Assembly: GCF_039521365.1 (NCBI RefSeq)
Contig: NZ_BAAACF010000012.1
Coordinates: 62,001-126,000 of the forward strand
Direction of reading: 5' to 3'
DNA length: 64,000 nt
Source: Clostridium_AW malenominatum
GTDB lineage: Bacteria; Bacillota; Clostridia; Clostridiales; Clostridiaceae
Position numbers and translations under genes: made by a program. Positions 16,382 to 23,402 of the stretch are shown piece by piece. Each line of letters starts with the position of its first letter. Position 1 is the first letter of the stretch. The notes below the pieces were generated by a model that had not been told where the DNA came from, ran no database searches, and worked only from the letters and a program-made list of their open reading frames with translations.

Positions 16382-16416
16382 TAAAAGCTCCCACTTCCGT
16401 GAGAGCCTTTAAACTA
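16382..16416 (-). terminator. Terminator, second copy of a 35-base repeat
   Basis: Identical over 35 bases to 14019-14053 and with the same GGAA-loop stem on the minus strand. It ends the DUF1659/DUF2922 transcript, whose last stop is at 16440, just before the PadR-operon promoter. Confidence 0.85.
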
Positions 16417-16439
16417 ACTATATTCAAGTAATAAATTTC

Positions 16440-16658
16440 TTATGCTTTGAAAACTTCTGTAACAGTTTTCCCTACAATACTAGCTGAGTCCTTTGAAACT
16501 AAAGCATTCTTAAGTTCAAAAGCCTCCTGATGCTCTATAATCTTATCCATAAGAGTTTGAATTTCCTCAGAGGTTAAATCATCTTTAATATCCGTTAAGG
16601 ACATGGAAAATTTCTTAAGCCCTGAATCTACAAACCTCATAGTCAATGTTTTGTCCAT
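16440..16658 (-). CDS. DUF2922 small protein
   Basis: 72 residues, MDKTLTMRFVDSGLKKFSMSLTDIKDDLTSEEIQTLMDKII..., matching the DUF2922 family (strand-rich start, then a helix). No catalytic residues are visible. It follows DUF1659 by 17 bases; DUF1659, DUF2922 and YvrJ are usually found together in Firmicutes near sigma-factor genes. Function is unknown. Confidence 0.8.
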   Translation of the reverse strand: MDKTLTMRFVDSGLKKFSMSLTDIKDDLTSEEIQTLMDKIIEHQEAFELKNALVSKDSASIVGKTVTEVFKA

Positions 16659-16675
16659 AAATTATCCCCTCCCCT

Positions 16676-16897
16676 TTAACCTATTAATAAGTTTTTGTTT
16701 ATTCTTCTAAATTCAATTACCTCATACTTCAGCACCTCAGCTATAGCCGTACCAACTGCATATAACTGTTCATCTGTGGCCGTTGAGTTAATTTTTGAAA
16801 TAGACTTAGTCTTTTTCAAATCCTTGCCCTCATCATTAGTACCAATGTACAGCTCTAAAACTAAATCAGAATCATACCTATCAGCAATTACCGCCAT
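16676..16897 (-). CDS. DUF1659 small protein
   Basis: 73 residues matching DUF1659 (LVLELYIGTNDEGKDLKKTKSISKINSTATDEQLYAVGTAIAEV). GGAGG precedes the ATG. It is encoded just before DUF2922, the conserved pairing. The fold resembles the DUF2922 product, so the two may form a complex (inference). No known activity. Confidence 0.8.
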   Translation of the reverse strand: MAVIADRYDSDLVLELYIGTNDEGKDLKKTKSISKINSTATDEQLYAVGTAIAEVLKYEVIEFRRINKNLLIG

Positions 16898-16967
16898 TTA
16901 CAAAACCTCCTTTTTTTGATTTCACCTATATATATGACTTTAGGAGAAAACTGCAAAAATAATAATA

Positions 16968-17000
16968 AAAGAGGCTCCTTTTTTTCAAGGTCGCCTCTCT
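16968..17000 (-). terminator. Terminator after the Rpn pseudogene
   Basis: On the minus strand GAGAGGC and GCCTCTT pair across an A-rich loop, then T residues follow. The sequence GGTCGCCTCTCTCTT with its T-run is nearly repeated at 17806-17842, where it forms the YvrJ terminator. Confidence 0.65.
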
Positions 17001-17013
17001 CTTAAATTACACT

Positions 17014-17663
17014 CTATTTAAAATACTTTTCTAATTCATCTAAAGTCTCAATATCAAAAATATCAGTAGCAATCACATCAATGGTCGCTTCATCTAAATT
17101 TTTTATATTCTTTTTATATTCTTCTGGGATAGCTTTAAACTTTTTTATAAGTTGTTTTATGAGAATGTCGGCCTTCCCTTCTTTTAATCCTTCTTTTACC
17201 CCGTCTTCTCTTAACATTTTTCCTATTTCGGTCATTGATATCAACTCCTTGAATCTTATTTTTGATAATTTATCACCAAATTTATCGAACAAAGCATATA
17301 GTAAGCTTAAGCATTGTAATTTTTCATTACCTTCAGGAATCTTTCCTGCTAATTCTATACTATCTAAGGTTCTTTTACTTCTACTCTCTTTTCTTTATAA
17401 AATAATGATGCATCATAATATAAGAATCTCTTAATATCATCTTTTTTATCCGTAGTTTGAAATTCAAAATGCAGATAATTCCCATCCTCCGTGTAGAAAA
17501 GATAGTCAGTATAATTGGTTTTAATATCTATATTCTTTATTTCAGTTTCTGCTGGTGCTATTATTTTACTATCTATTCCGAAAAATTTCACTGCATTATC
17601 TTTAAAAAACTCCATAGCTTTCTTTAAAACAGCATCCTCTACCTTATTATAATCCATATTCAT
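17014..17663 (-). pseudogene. Rpn/PD-(D/E)XK transposase-like nuclease, broken
   Basis: The N-terminal part (17364-17663, 99 codons) carries the Rpn nuclease core: NIDIKTNYTDYLFYTEDGNYLHFEFQTTDKKD, with the D...ExQ catalytic pattern. It ends at a stop after KEKRVEVKEP. The C-terminal part continues in another frame (LDSIELAGKIPEGNEKLQ... KEGLKEGKADILIKQLIKKF) down to 17014. Intact family members have more than 100 further residues between these halves, so the gene has lost its middle and its frame. It separates YvrJ from DUF1659 and was probably inserted there. Confidence 0.82.
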
Positions 17664-17805
17664 CCTCTCTTTCTACTGGTAATTACATTTTAGTTATATA
17701 TGATATTATTACCAATGGCGAAAGAAAGTATACAAACATTTGTTCCTATTTTGGTTTTATCCATAACTAAAACACTAAAAATCCAAAACACTAACCAACT
17801 AAAAA

Positions 17806-17840
17806 AGAGAGGCCCTCTCTTTTTTTAAGGTCGCCTCTCT
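17806..17840 (-). terminator. Terminator at the 3' end of yvrJ-like gene
   Basis: On the minus strand AGAGAGGC (17833-17840) pairs with GCCTCTCT (17806-17813), followed by six T residues. An alternative perfect palindrome AAAAAAGAGAGG/CCTCTCTTTTTT shares the same bases. It overlaps the last codons of the YvrJ gene. Confidence 0.8.
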
Positions 17841-17974
17841 CTTTCACGGTGTTCCATAGCAGAAAGGATTATAATTATCTCCTCCAGCCTTTTATCTAGC
17901 TTTACCAATAAATATATACTAACTGCTATAGGGAATCCTACGTTACTAATAAGCTTAACTATTTCGTCATACAT
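17825..17974 (-). CDS. YvrJ-family small membrane protein
   Basis: 49 residues: MYDEIVKLISNVGFPIAVSIYLLVKLDKRLEEIIIIL..., a single hydrophobic helix followed by an amphipathic helix, matching YvrJ. I start at 17974 because AAGGGGTGG is well spaced there; the frame extends 12 codons further upstream without a ribosome site. It belongs with DUF1659 and DUF2922. The role is unknown; in B. subtilis yvrJ lies near the SigO/RsoA genes (family knowledge). Confidence 0.8.
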   Translation of the reverse strand: MYDEIVKLISNVGFPIAVSIYLLVKLDKRLEEIIIILSAMEHRERERRP

Positions 17975-18006
17975 AGATCCACCACCCCTTTGTAAAATAA
18001 CAAAGT

Positions 18007-18099
18007 ACAAAGAACAAATAACAGATGCGGTTGAAATTCCCTTGGAATTTCTATGATTTTAAAAACTCCTGCGGAGTTTTAACCATATCTGTTCTTTGT
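18007..18099. repeat. Branched inverted-repeat element
   Basis: Two perfect small hairpins, GAAATTCC-CTT-GGAATTTC (18033-18051) and AAAACTCC-TGC-GGAGTTTT (18062-18080), sit side by side inside an outer stem CAGATGCGGTT/AACCATATCTG (18022-18032 with 18081-18091) that can be extended by ACAAAGAACA/TGTTCTTTGT. The result is a three- or four-way junction. It lies after the sigma-factor stop. The first hairpin recurs near 52575 and 56891. Confidence 0.7.
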
Positions 18100-18112
18100 T
18101 ATCTGCTATTTA

Positions 18113-18658
18113 TCATCTATTAATATGCTCGCAAAGCATATTATGCAATTTCCTAACCGCTCTATCCTTTAAATACCTCACATTATTATAGGTTTTATCA
18201 GAGGTTACTGCTATTTCACTTAAAGAGATTTTATCTATGTAGAAACTACTGATTACCCTTTTTTCTTCCTCTGCTAGCTTGTCCATCGCCTCATATAACT
18301 CTTTAGTTCTTTCAAAGGCTAGAATTTCATCTTCTATGGTAAATTCATATTCCTTATTAATTTGCATAAACTCATCTGGTATTTCTCTGTGGTGTTTTAT
18401 TTCCTTTTTTAGAAGAGCTTTATAATTTAGCTGAATAGCTCTAATGCAATAAGGAGTAAAAAATTTATCCTCTCCTTTAAACATTTTAACGGCTTTAATT
18501 ACAGAAAGGTATCCATGCTGTACTAAATCCTCGTAGTCATAGCATTTTATTATGTATCTTGACGATTCCTTTAATATTAAGGGGATAAAATTTTTTATGA
18601 TTTCCTCCATTGCAACGCTGTCCCCTTCTTTGGCTTTGGGAAGCAACTCCTTTACTAT
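18113..18658 (-). CDS. Sigma-70-family sigma factor, apparent ATA start
   Basis: 181 residues. Region 2 (YDYEDLVQHGYLSVIKAVKMFKGEDKFFTPYCIRAIQLNY) and a C-terminal region 4 helix-turn-helix (ISLSEIAVTSDKTYNNVRYLKDRAVRKL) are clear. No ATG, GTG or TTG is well placed: the only near TTG (18646) abuts AAGGAG. The sequence GGAGG (18667-18671) is exactly 8 bases before an in-frame ATA at 18656-18658, giving IVKELLPKAKEGDS, and a stop precedes it. The sigma factor probably transcribes genes in this module (YvrJ, DUF1659, DUF2922). Confidence 0.82.
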   Translation of the reverse strand: MVKELLPKAKEGDSVAMEEIIKNFIPLILKESSRYIIKCYDYEDLVQHGYLSVIKAVKMFKGEDKFFTPYCIRAIQLNYKALLKKEIKHHREIPDEFMQINKEYEFTIEDEILAFERTKELYEAMDKLAEEEKRVISSFYIDKISLSEIAVTSDKTYNNVRYLKDRAVRKLHNMLCEHINR

Positions 18659-18692
18659 GGCCTATCCCTCCTTTTATTCACTATGTTTCAAG

Positions 18693-18941
18693 TTATACTG
18701 GTATACTTTCTATCATGTTCTCCAATATGTTTTCTCTGTAATATATCAATATTTTATTAACATATCTAAAGGTTCTACAATTTATCTTAACCGCTTGCTC
18801 TATTGCCCAAATAATTAATTCTGGACCTAACTCCCTGCACCAATCCCTCAATTTTATTTCTTCAATTAGAGTAAGTCTATGAAGATTCTTCTCAAAACTC
18901 CTAATAGCATCCCCTATACTAAATTTATCTTCACATATCAT
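18693..18941 (-). CDS. DnaD C-terminal-domain-like small protein
   Basis: 82 residues. The segment WCRELGPELIIWAIEQAVKINCRTFRYVNKILIYYRENI matches the DnaD/DnaB_2 domain pattern, in which a tryptophan near the end is here replaced by Tyr-Tyr. AAGGAGGGATTTAC precedes the ATG. DnaD-type domains bind DNA and help load helicase, in keeping with the DnaB gene two genes upstream. Confidence 0.65.
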   Translation of the reverse strand: MICEDKFSIGDAIRSFEKNLHRLTLIEEIKLRDWCRELGPELIIWAIEQAVKINCRTFRYVNKILIYYRENILENMIESIPV

Positions 18942-18966
18942 GTAAATCCCTCCTTAATTAAAACCT

Positions 18967-19179
18967 CTAATGAAATCCTCTCCAAAACTCCTCCTTCCCC
19001 ATGTGTTCTCCTGTAACTTTTTCATACTCTCTCATAAGCCTACTCATGTTTTTGCAAATATTATGAAATTCCTCTATATACATTTCAAAAAGCTTAGGAT
19101 TTGTCTTTGCTAATTTCTCTGCTTTTTCAATCCTATTAAGTTCCTGATTCCATTCCTTTTTTATTTTCTCTAAAGTCAT
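18967..19179 (-). CDS. Small coiled-coil protein, function unknown
   Basis: About 70 residues from ATG 19179 (MTLEKIKKEWNQELNRIEKAEKLAKTN...), highly charged and predicted to be helical. The frame extends 13 codons upstream, overlapping the helicase gene end, but no good ribosome site favours that. I do not recognise a family. Its place between DnaB and a DnaD-like protein suggests a replication accessory or loader (inference). Confidence 0.55.
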   Translation of the reverse strand: MTLEKIKKEWNQELNRIEKAEKLAKTNPKLFEMYIEEFHNICKNMSRLMREYEKVTGEHMGKEEFWRGFH

Positions 19180-19186
19180 AAAAACT

Positions 19187-20542
19187 CTACCAATTACTAA
19201 TCCTAGAATACTTGCCATTCCACTTGCAGGCTATGGTTTTGCAATCTCCCATTCTGCATTTTAAAACTTCTAATTCAATGCACTCTGGGTTTACGTCTGC
19301 ATTTGCCTTTAAGTAGCTTAGTCTCCCTTTATTAAAAAGCTCCTCTTTATATAAAGGATTATCTAAGTTTTTGTTTCTATATAGGGCTAGGATTTTATCT
19401 GAGTTTTGTTCTATGGAAGAGGAATCTTTTATATCTGCTAAGGTTAATCTTTTATCTGATTGCTTATCCACTTGTCTGTTTGCTTGAGTTAGAGCAACTA
19501 TACATATTTTTTCTCCTAAGGCTATGTCCTTTAAGGTGCTAGTTATAAGGTTTAGCTCCATATCTCTAGTGCCTTCCTTTACTCCCTGTATTTTATTTAA
19601 GTAGTCTATAAAAACTATATCCAGTCCTGTCTTTAAATGCTGTGATTTTATTTTAGAGGTTATGTTATTAAAATTTGATTCTCCATATATAAAAAAATTT
19701 TCTCTATCTTCAAGCCACTGGGTAAACTCAATTAATCTGGTTACTTCCTCTTTGCTTACCTCTCCCTTTTTATATTTATCTGGATCTATGCTGCAATGAT
19801 TAAAAGCCATCTTTTTTATAATATGTTCCTTGGGCATTTCCATAGAAAATATACCCACCCTATATCCCTTCTTTACCATATTTAAAATCACGGAGGTGGC
19901 AAAGGTGGTTTTTCCTATACCTGATCTAGCTACTACAGTAATTAAATCCCCAGGTTCAAAACCATCTAGAGTTAAGTCTAAAGTCCTAAGCCCTGTTTGG
20001 AGTCCTCCTATAAGAATTTTGTCTTTATTGGTTATTCTAAATTCTACATCCTGAATAAATCTTTCAATGCCCTCTTTAATATCTCCCTTATCCCTCTTAT
20101 CCACAGTATTTAACCTTAAAACCTTCTCTGTTATTTCATCTTTAAGCTCACCATTTTCCTTGTGAAAATTCATTTGAATATATTGCATTATGTTCATGAT
20201 ATCCCGCTTTTCCTTGTATCTTTTAAGCTCTTTTATGTAACTTTTAAAGCCTATGGTAGAAGGAACGGTAGTGGCAAGCTTGCTTAGGTAGGTTATAGTA
20301 ATTTTGTCTGTTAAATTATTTTTCACTATGTAGTTTCCTAGAGTGGTTATATCTATTACTTCATCTCTTTTATTTAATTTTTTCATTATATTAAAAAGCT
20401 TTTTATGGTTGTTAAAATAGAAATAATCCTTTTCTATATTATTTTCCATAACCTGAAACCACAACTCATTGTTTAGTATTATAGATCCTAAAACTGCCTG
20501 CTCAAGGGGAGCATTTCTTATTTGATTCATCAACTTATCCAT
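19187..20542 (-). CDS. DnaB-type replicative helicase
   Basis: 451 residues. The N-terminal domain (about 8-100, PLEQAVLGSIILNNELW) is followed by a RecA-like core: Walker A ARSGIGKTT at 205-213, Walker B LDIVFIDYLNKI, and the SSSIEQNSDKILALYR arginine-finger region. It unwinds DNA ahead of the fork as a hexamer. It is the mobile-element type rather than the chromosomal copy: the neighbours are a DnaD-like initiator and a phage-type repressor. It starts 9 bases after the initiator gene stop. Confidence 0.9.
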   Translation of the reverse strand: MDKLMNQIRNAPLEQAVLGSIILNNELWFQVMENNIEKDYFYFNNHKKLFNIMKKLNKRDEVIDITTLGNYIVKNNLTDKITITYLSKLATTVPSTIGFKSYIKELKRYKEKRDIMNIMQYIQMNFHKENGELKDEITEKVLRLNTVDKRDKGDIKEGIERFIQDVEFRITNKDKILIGGLQTGLRTLDLTLDGFEPGDLITVVARSGIGKTTFATSVILNMVKKGYRVGIFSMEMPKEHIIKKMAFNHCSIDPDKYKKGEVSKEEVTRLIEFTQWLEDRENFFIYGESNFNNITSKIKSQHLKTGLDIVFIDYLNKIQGVKEGTRDMELNLITSTLKDIALGEKICIVALTQANRQVDKQSDKRLTLADIKDSSSIEQNSDKILALYRNKNLDNPLYKEELFNKGRLSYLKANADVNPECIELEVLKCRMGDCKTIACKWNGKYSRISNW

Positions 20543-20551
20543 TACACCCTC

Positions 20552-21307
20552 CTAAGTAACTATATATTTTTCTCTCAAATCTATCTTTTCTTCTTCCCCT
20601 AAGTAATCCATAGTTTTTTTATAGTTTATCCACATCATCCCCTCATCGGTATAGTTTGAAATACCGTTGCCTTGCTTTAAAAACTTTTCTAAAGTCCAGC
20701 TGTGATTATAGTAAAATCCCTTATCAAAATACACCTTTGCATATCTATCAATAGCTTGCAGTATTTGCTCTTTAGAATAAATCTTTAATGCTTTTGTAAT
20801 GGATGCTTCAATATTTTTGCTTAAAGCTCTATGCCTTACTATAGCTTTACTGTTCCAATGATTAAAAATTTTTGTATATATATTATTATTATCATTCTTA
20901 TCATTCTTGTTAGTTGCCACCTCTTTGCCAGTCCTTTGCCCCTTCTCTGCCATCTCCCCCTTATTATCTTCCTCTACATTTTGATAAATGTCCCAATTTA
21001 CAATGGTTATAAGCCTTCCTGTTTTCGTAGACTGGTTTGCCAGAAAACCTAATCTTTCAAATTTTGCTAGAGCCGTTCTAACATTTTTTTGAGAAATTCC
21101 ACTTCCACATTCCCCTACTATATTGTCTATGGAAGTTATAAATTGCCCACTCTTTACATTAAATTTTTCGCCCTGCCATTCCCACTGTTTTTCTTCATGG
21201 TTAGCCATAAGTAAAATCGTCATAAGTATTTTGCACTGCTCTGGCGTTGACTTTTTCCAAATAGGTTTCCTTAATAATTCCCTATAAACCTTTATCCATC
21301 CACCCAT
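20552..21307 (-). CDS. Phage-type replisome organiser / DnaD-like initiator
   Basis: 251 residues from ATG 21307 (MGGWIKVYRELLRKPIWKKSTPEQCKILMTIL), preceded by GGGGTGAT. The N-terminal winged-helix region (about 5-95, including QKNVRTALAKFERLGFLANQSTKTGRLITI) resembles phage replisome organisers. A polar, Asn/Lys-rich linker (about 115-140) follows, then a C-terminal helical domain (HNHSWTLEKFLKQG-type DnaD end). Divergent from the repressor gene, it is the first gene of the replication operon and would recruit the DnaB helicase. Confidence 0.78.
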   Translation of the reverse strand: MGGWIKVYRELLRKPIWKKSTPEQCKILMTILLMANHEEKQWEWQGEKFNVKSGQFITSIDNIVGECGSGISQKNVRTALAKFERLGFLANQSTKTGRLITIVNWDIYQNVEEDNKGEMAEKGQRTGKEVATNKNDKNDNNNIYTKIFNHWNSKAIVRHRALSKNIEASITKALKIYSKEQILQAIDRYAKVYFDKGFYYNHSWTLEKFLKQGNGISNYTDEGMMWINYKKTMDYLGEEEKIDLREKYIVT

Positions 21308-21324
21308 AACATCACCCCACAATT

Positions 21325-21426
21325 ATACTATTGGTATATTCTTACATTTATTGTATTATACTTATAGTATAATGTCAAATTTAAAAACAAATTTTACTTA
21401 TACTTATAGTGAAAGTATGATACAAT
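21325..21426. promoter_or_regulatory. Divergent promoters with three repressor operators
   Basis: Operator 2, ATTATACTTATAGTATAAT (21355-21373), is a perfect dyad filling the 17-base spacer of a minus-strand promoter TTGACA (21373-21378) / TACAAT (21350-21355). Operator 1 ATACTATTGGTAT (21325-21337) and operator 3 ATACTTATAGTGA (21400-21412) are related. A weaker plus-strand promoter ends with TACAAT at 21421-21426. The arrangement is that of a phage lysogeny switch; binding by the adjacent XRE protein is inference. Confidence 0.78.
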
Positions 21427-21445
21427 ATTATTTGAGGTGATAAGG

Positions 21446-21967
21446 GTGGATATAATAAACTTAGGAAAAAGTATAAAAAAATACAGAACTAAATGTGGAT
21501 TTACTCAAAAAGAATTAGCTGAAAAATTAAATTTGTCTCTTCAATCCGTAGTGAAATATGAACGGGGAGAAAGAGAGCCTAGCTTTGCAACCTTAAATAG
21601 CTTATCCAAAGTCTTTGGCATCGAATTATCGGAGCTGGTAGCAGAAGACAATGAACTCATATCTACTCAAGCAAAGCTACGAAAAGAAATGAATAACACT
21701 GTTATATCTTTATTTGAAGACTCATATGAAGAACTAGAAAACCATAAAAAAGAGCTTTACGAAAAGTATTTTTTCTCTTTACTGGAATGGAGATTAAGTA
21801 ATATTGGTGAAGCCGAAGAATTTTTTAAATTAGTATTATCCTGGTGCCCTTTTGAAGGATTTAAGCATCTAACTAAGAAAGATGTGGAGAATATGGCGAC
21901 AACCTTTAGCCAAATTTATAAGATGAATGTTTATGAGAAATTTTTGGAAGATAGAGATAGCAGATAG
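21446..21967 (+). CDS. XRE-family repressor
   Basis: 173 residues from GTG 21446; GAGGTGAT gives correct spacing there, and an earlier in-frame GTG at 21437 overlaps that site. The N-terminal helix-turn-helix is GKSIKKYRTKCGFTQKELAEKLNLSLQSVVKYERGEREPSFATLNSLSKVFG. The C-terminal 100 residues are acidic and helical, without a LexA-type protease motif, so release from repression would not be by self-cleavage. It is divergent from the replication operon and flanked by three matching operators. Confidence 0.88.
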   Translation: MDIINLGKSIKKYRTKCGFTQKELAEKLNLSLQSVVKYERGEREPSFATLNSLSKVFGIELSELVAEDNELISTQAKLRKEMNNTVISLFEDSYEELENHKKELYEKYFFSLLEWRLSNIGEAEEFFKLVLSWCPFEGFKHLTKKDVENMATTFSQIYKMNVYEKFLEDRDSR

Positions 21968-22039
21968 AAAGAATATTTTTAGATTTTAATTATAAAAATA
22001 GCTATGTTTTAATATAGCGTTGAAATATGATAAAAAAAA

Positions 22040-22065
22040 TTATAGGTGGAGTTGTCCACCTATAA
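22040..22065. terminator. Bidirectional terminator
   Basis: TTATAGGTGGA (22040-22050) and TCCACCTATAA (22055-22065) form a perfect 11-bp stem with a GTTG loop. A-rich on the left, so it serves both the XRE gene and the convergent VOC gene. Confidence 0.85.
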
Positions 22066-22095
22066 TTCTCTATAACAAGATAATGCTAATTATTC

Positions 22096-22554
22096 TTATT
22101 CATACATTTTAACAAACTCAATGGGAGACTGAATAATTTTTGAAATTTCCTCTACGGAATAGCCCTCAGCAAGGTAACGCTTTACTATAACTTCCATGGA
22201 CTCCCCTATTTCTATAATATGATGGTCTGGGTCATAAATACGAACAACACGTTGCTGCCAATCATGTTTTTTGGGCGAATGAACATATTCAATAGTTTCA
22301 AAGGATTTTAATTTCTCTAAAAATCCGTCAAAATCCTCTACCTCAAAATACAATTCCATATTATTTGACTTTTCTATAACAGAATCATCAGGCAAATCTG
22401 TAAGCCATGCAAAATCTTCTTGGATTGCAAAGCCACCACTAAAGGTCACATTTCTTCCTAAATCAAGAACAACTTTTTGATTGAAAATTTCTTCATAAAA
22501 CTGTTTAGAAACATTAACACTTTTAACCGCTAATAGGGCTAATTTAAATTCCAT
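22096..22554 (-). CDS. VOC-family (glyoxalase/dioxygenase-like) protein
   Basis: 152 residues with the paired beta-alpha-beta-beta-beta modules of the vicinal oxygen chelate fold: ALLAVKSVNVSKQFYEEIFNQKVVLDLGRNVTF, then VEDFDGFLEKLKSF...VVRIYDPDHHIIEIGES, whose C-terminal Glu is a usual metal ligand. A helical C-terminal tail of about 30 residues follows. AAAGGAGG precedes the ATG. Members include fosfomycin and bleomycin resistance proteins and isomerases; nothing here tells which. Confidence 0.82.
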   Translation of the reverse strand: MEFKLALLAVKSVNVSKQFYEEIFNQKVVLDLGRNVTFSGGFAIQEDFAWLTDLPDDSVIEKSNNMELYFEVEDFDGFLEKLKSFETIEYVHSPKKHDWQQRVVRIYDPDHHIIEIGESMEVIVKRYLAEGYSVEEISKIIQSPIEFVKMYE

Positions 22555-22601
22555 GTGAGTACCTCCTTTTTTCTTATGAATAGGGTTGGGTGAGCGTGAT
22601 T

Positions 22602-22768
22602 AAACATCATATTTATACAATGAGTGTAGTAAGTGTCTATCACCTTTATGTTATGAAGAGGGAAAAAAAGGACTTACCAAAACAGAAGTTGATGAAATCA
22701 TCCGCTGGTTGACAGGGTATAGCCGGGAAGAGTTAGAAGATCAACTGGAAAGACAGACAGATTTTGAG
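22602..22768 (+). pseudogene. DUF2200 gene remnant, frameshifted and truncated
   Basis: From 22602 the plus strand reads KHHIYTMSVVSVYHLYVMKREKK. After a run of A residues near 22663 the frame shifts and continues GLTKTEVDEIIRWLTGY, then SREELEDQLERQTDFE up to 22768. This matches the first half of DUF2200 proteins (about 120 residues). The rest is missing, and the end overlaps the 3' end of the convergent gene at 22741. It has no intact start, so it is debris. Confidence 0.8.
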
Positions 22769-23400
22769 AAACACCCACAGATTTGCTTGTCCAAATTTGT
22801 GGATGCTTCCAGTTTTACACCTTTTCTTAAATCTATCCAAACTCGAAGATCAAATTCCTGAGGTTTCCTATTAGGGTCATTTTCTGATTCTAGAACACTA
22901 TATTTTGGTGATATATCATAATATATAATATATCCTTCCATTTCTCTTTTTTCATTGATCTCATTTTTTTCTACCATGTATTTAGAATAAATTTCTTCTA
23001 TTATATTGAGATCTATGATTTCCTTATTAAGCATTTCATTTACGGGTTTACAAAAATCCTCATTTATATTTTTTATAAAATTTATATCCATAGGTGATGT
23101 GTGACTTAGTGTTATGCTTTTAACATTTTCGTAATTATATTCAACTGAGAAGATCGTATAAACATCATTTTTTCTTTTACGGTCCTCTAAAGGGGAATTA
23201 TAATATATTTTGTATCTATATTCATCACACTCTTTGTCTACCTGATCAAATTCTTGGAATTTTTCAAAATAACCTTTTATATGTTGCGTTAGTTTATCGT
23301 ATTTTTCTACATAAGGCTTGGATAGAACCTTTGCAATTTGTAAATTCATAGTAACAATAATAACTACTAATAATACATATATTGAAATCACCTTACGCAC
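22741..23400 (-). CDS. Membrane-anchored extracellular protein, unknown, 3' end altered
   Basis: 219 residues: one N-terminal membrane helix (ISIYVLLVVIIVTMNLQIA), then a hydrophilic outside domain with WIDLRKG near the end. I do not recognise a family. The last 9-10 codons (from about CFSKSVC) are the antisense of the DUF2200 remnant, so the natural C-terminus has been replaced. It begins 2 bases after the stop of the upstream membrane gene, so the two are coupled. Confidence 0.6.
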   Translation of the reverse strand: MRKVISIYVLLVVIIVTMNLQIAKVLSKPYVEKYDKLTQHIKGYFEKFQEFDQVDKECDEYRYKIYYNSPLEDRKRKNDVYTIFSVEYNYENVKSITLSHTSPMDINFIKNINEDFCKPVNEMLNKEIIDLNIIEEIYSKYMVEKNEINEKREMEGYIIYYDISPKYSVLESENDPNRKPQEFDLRVWIDLRKGVKLEASTNLDKQICGCFSKSVCLSS

Positions 23401-23402
23401 TT

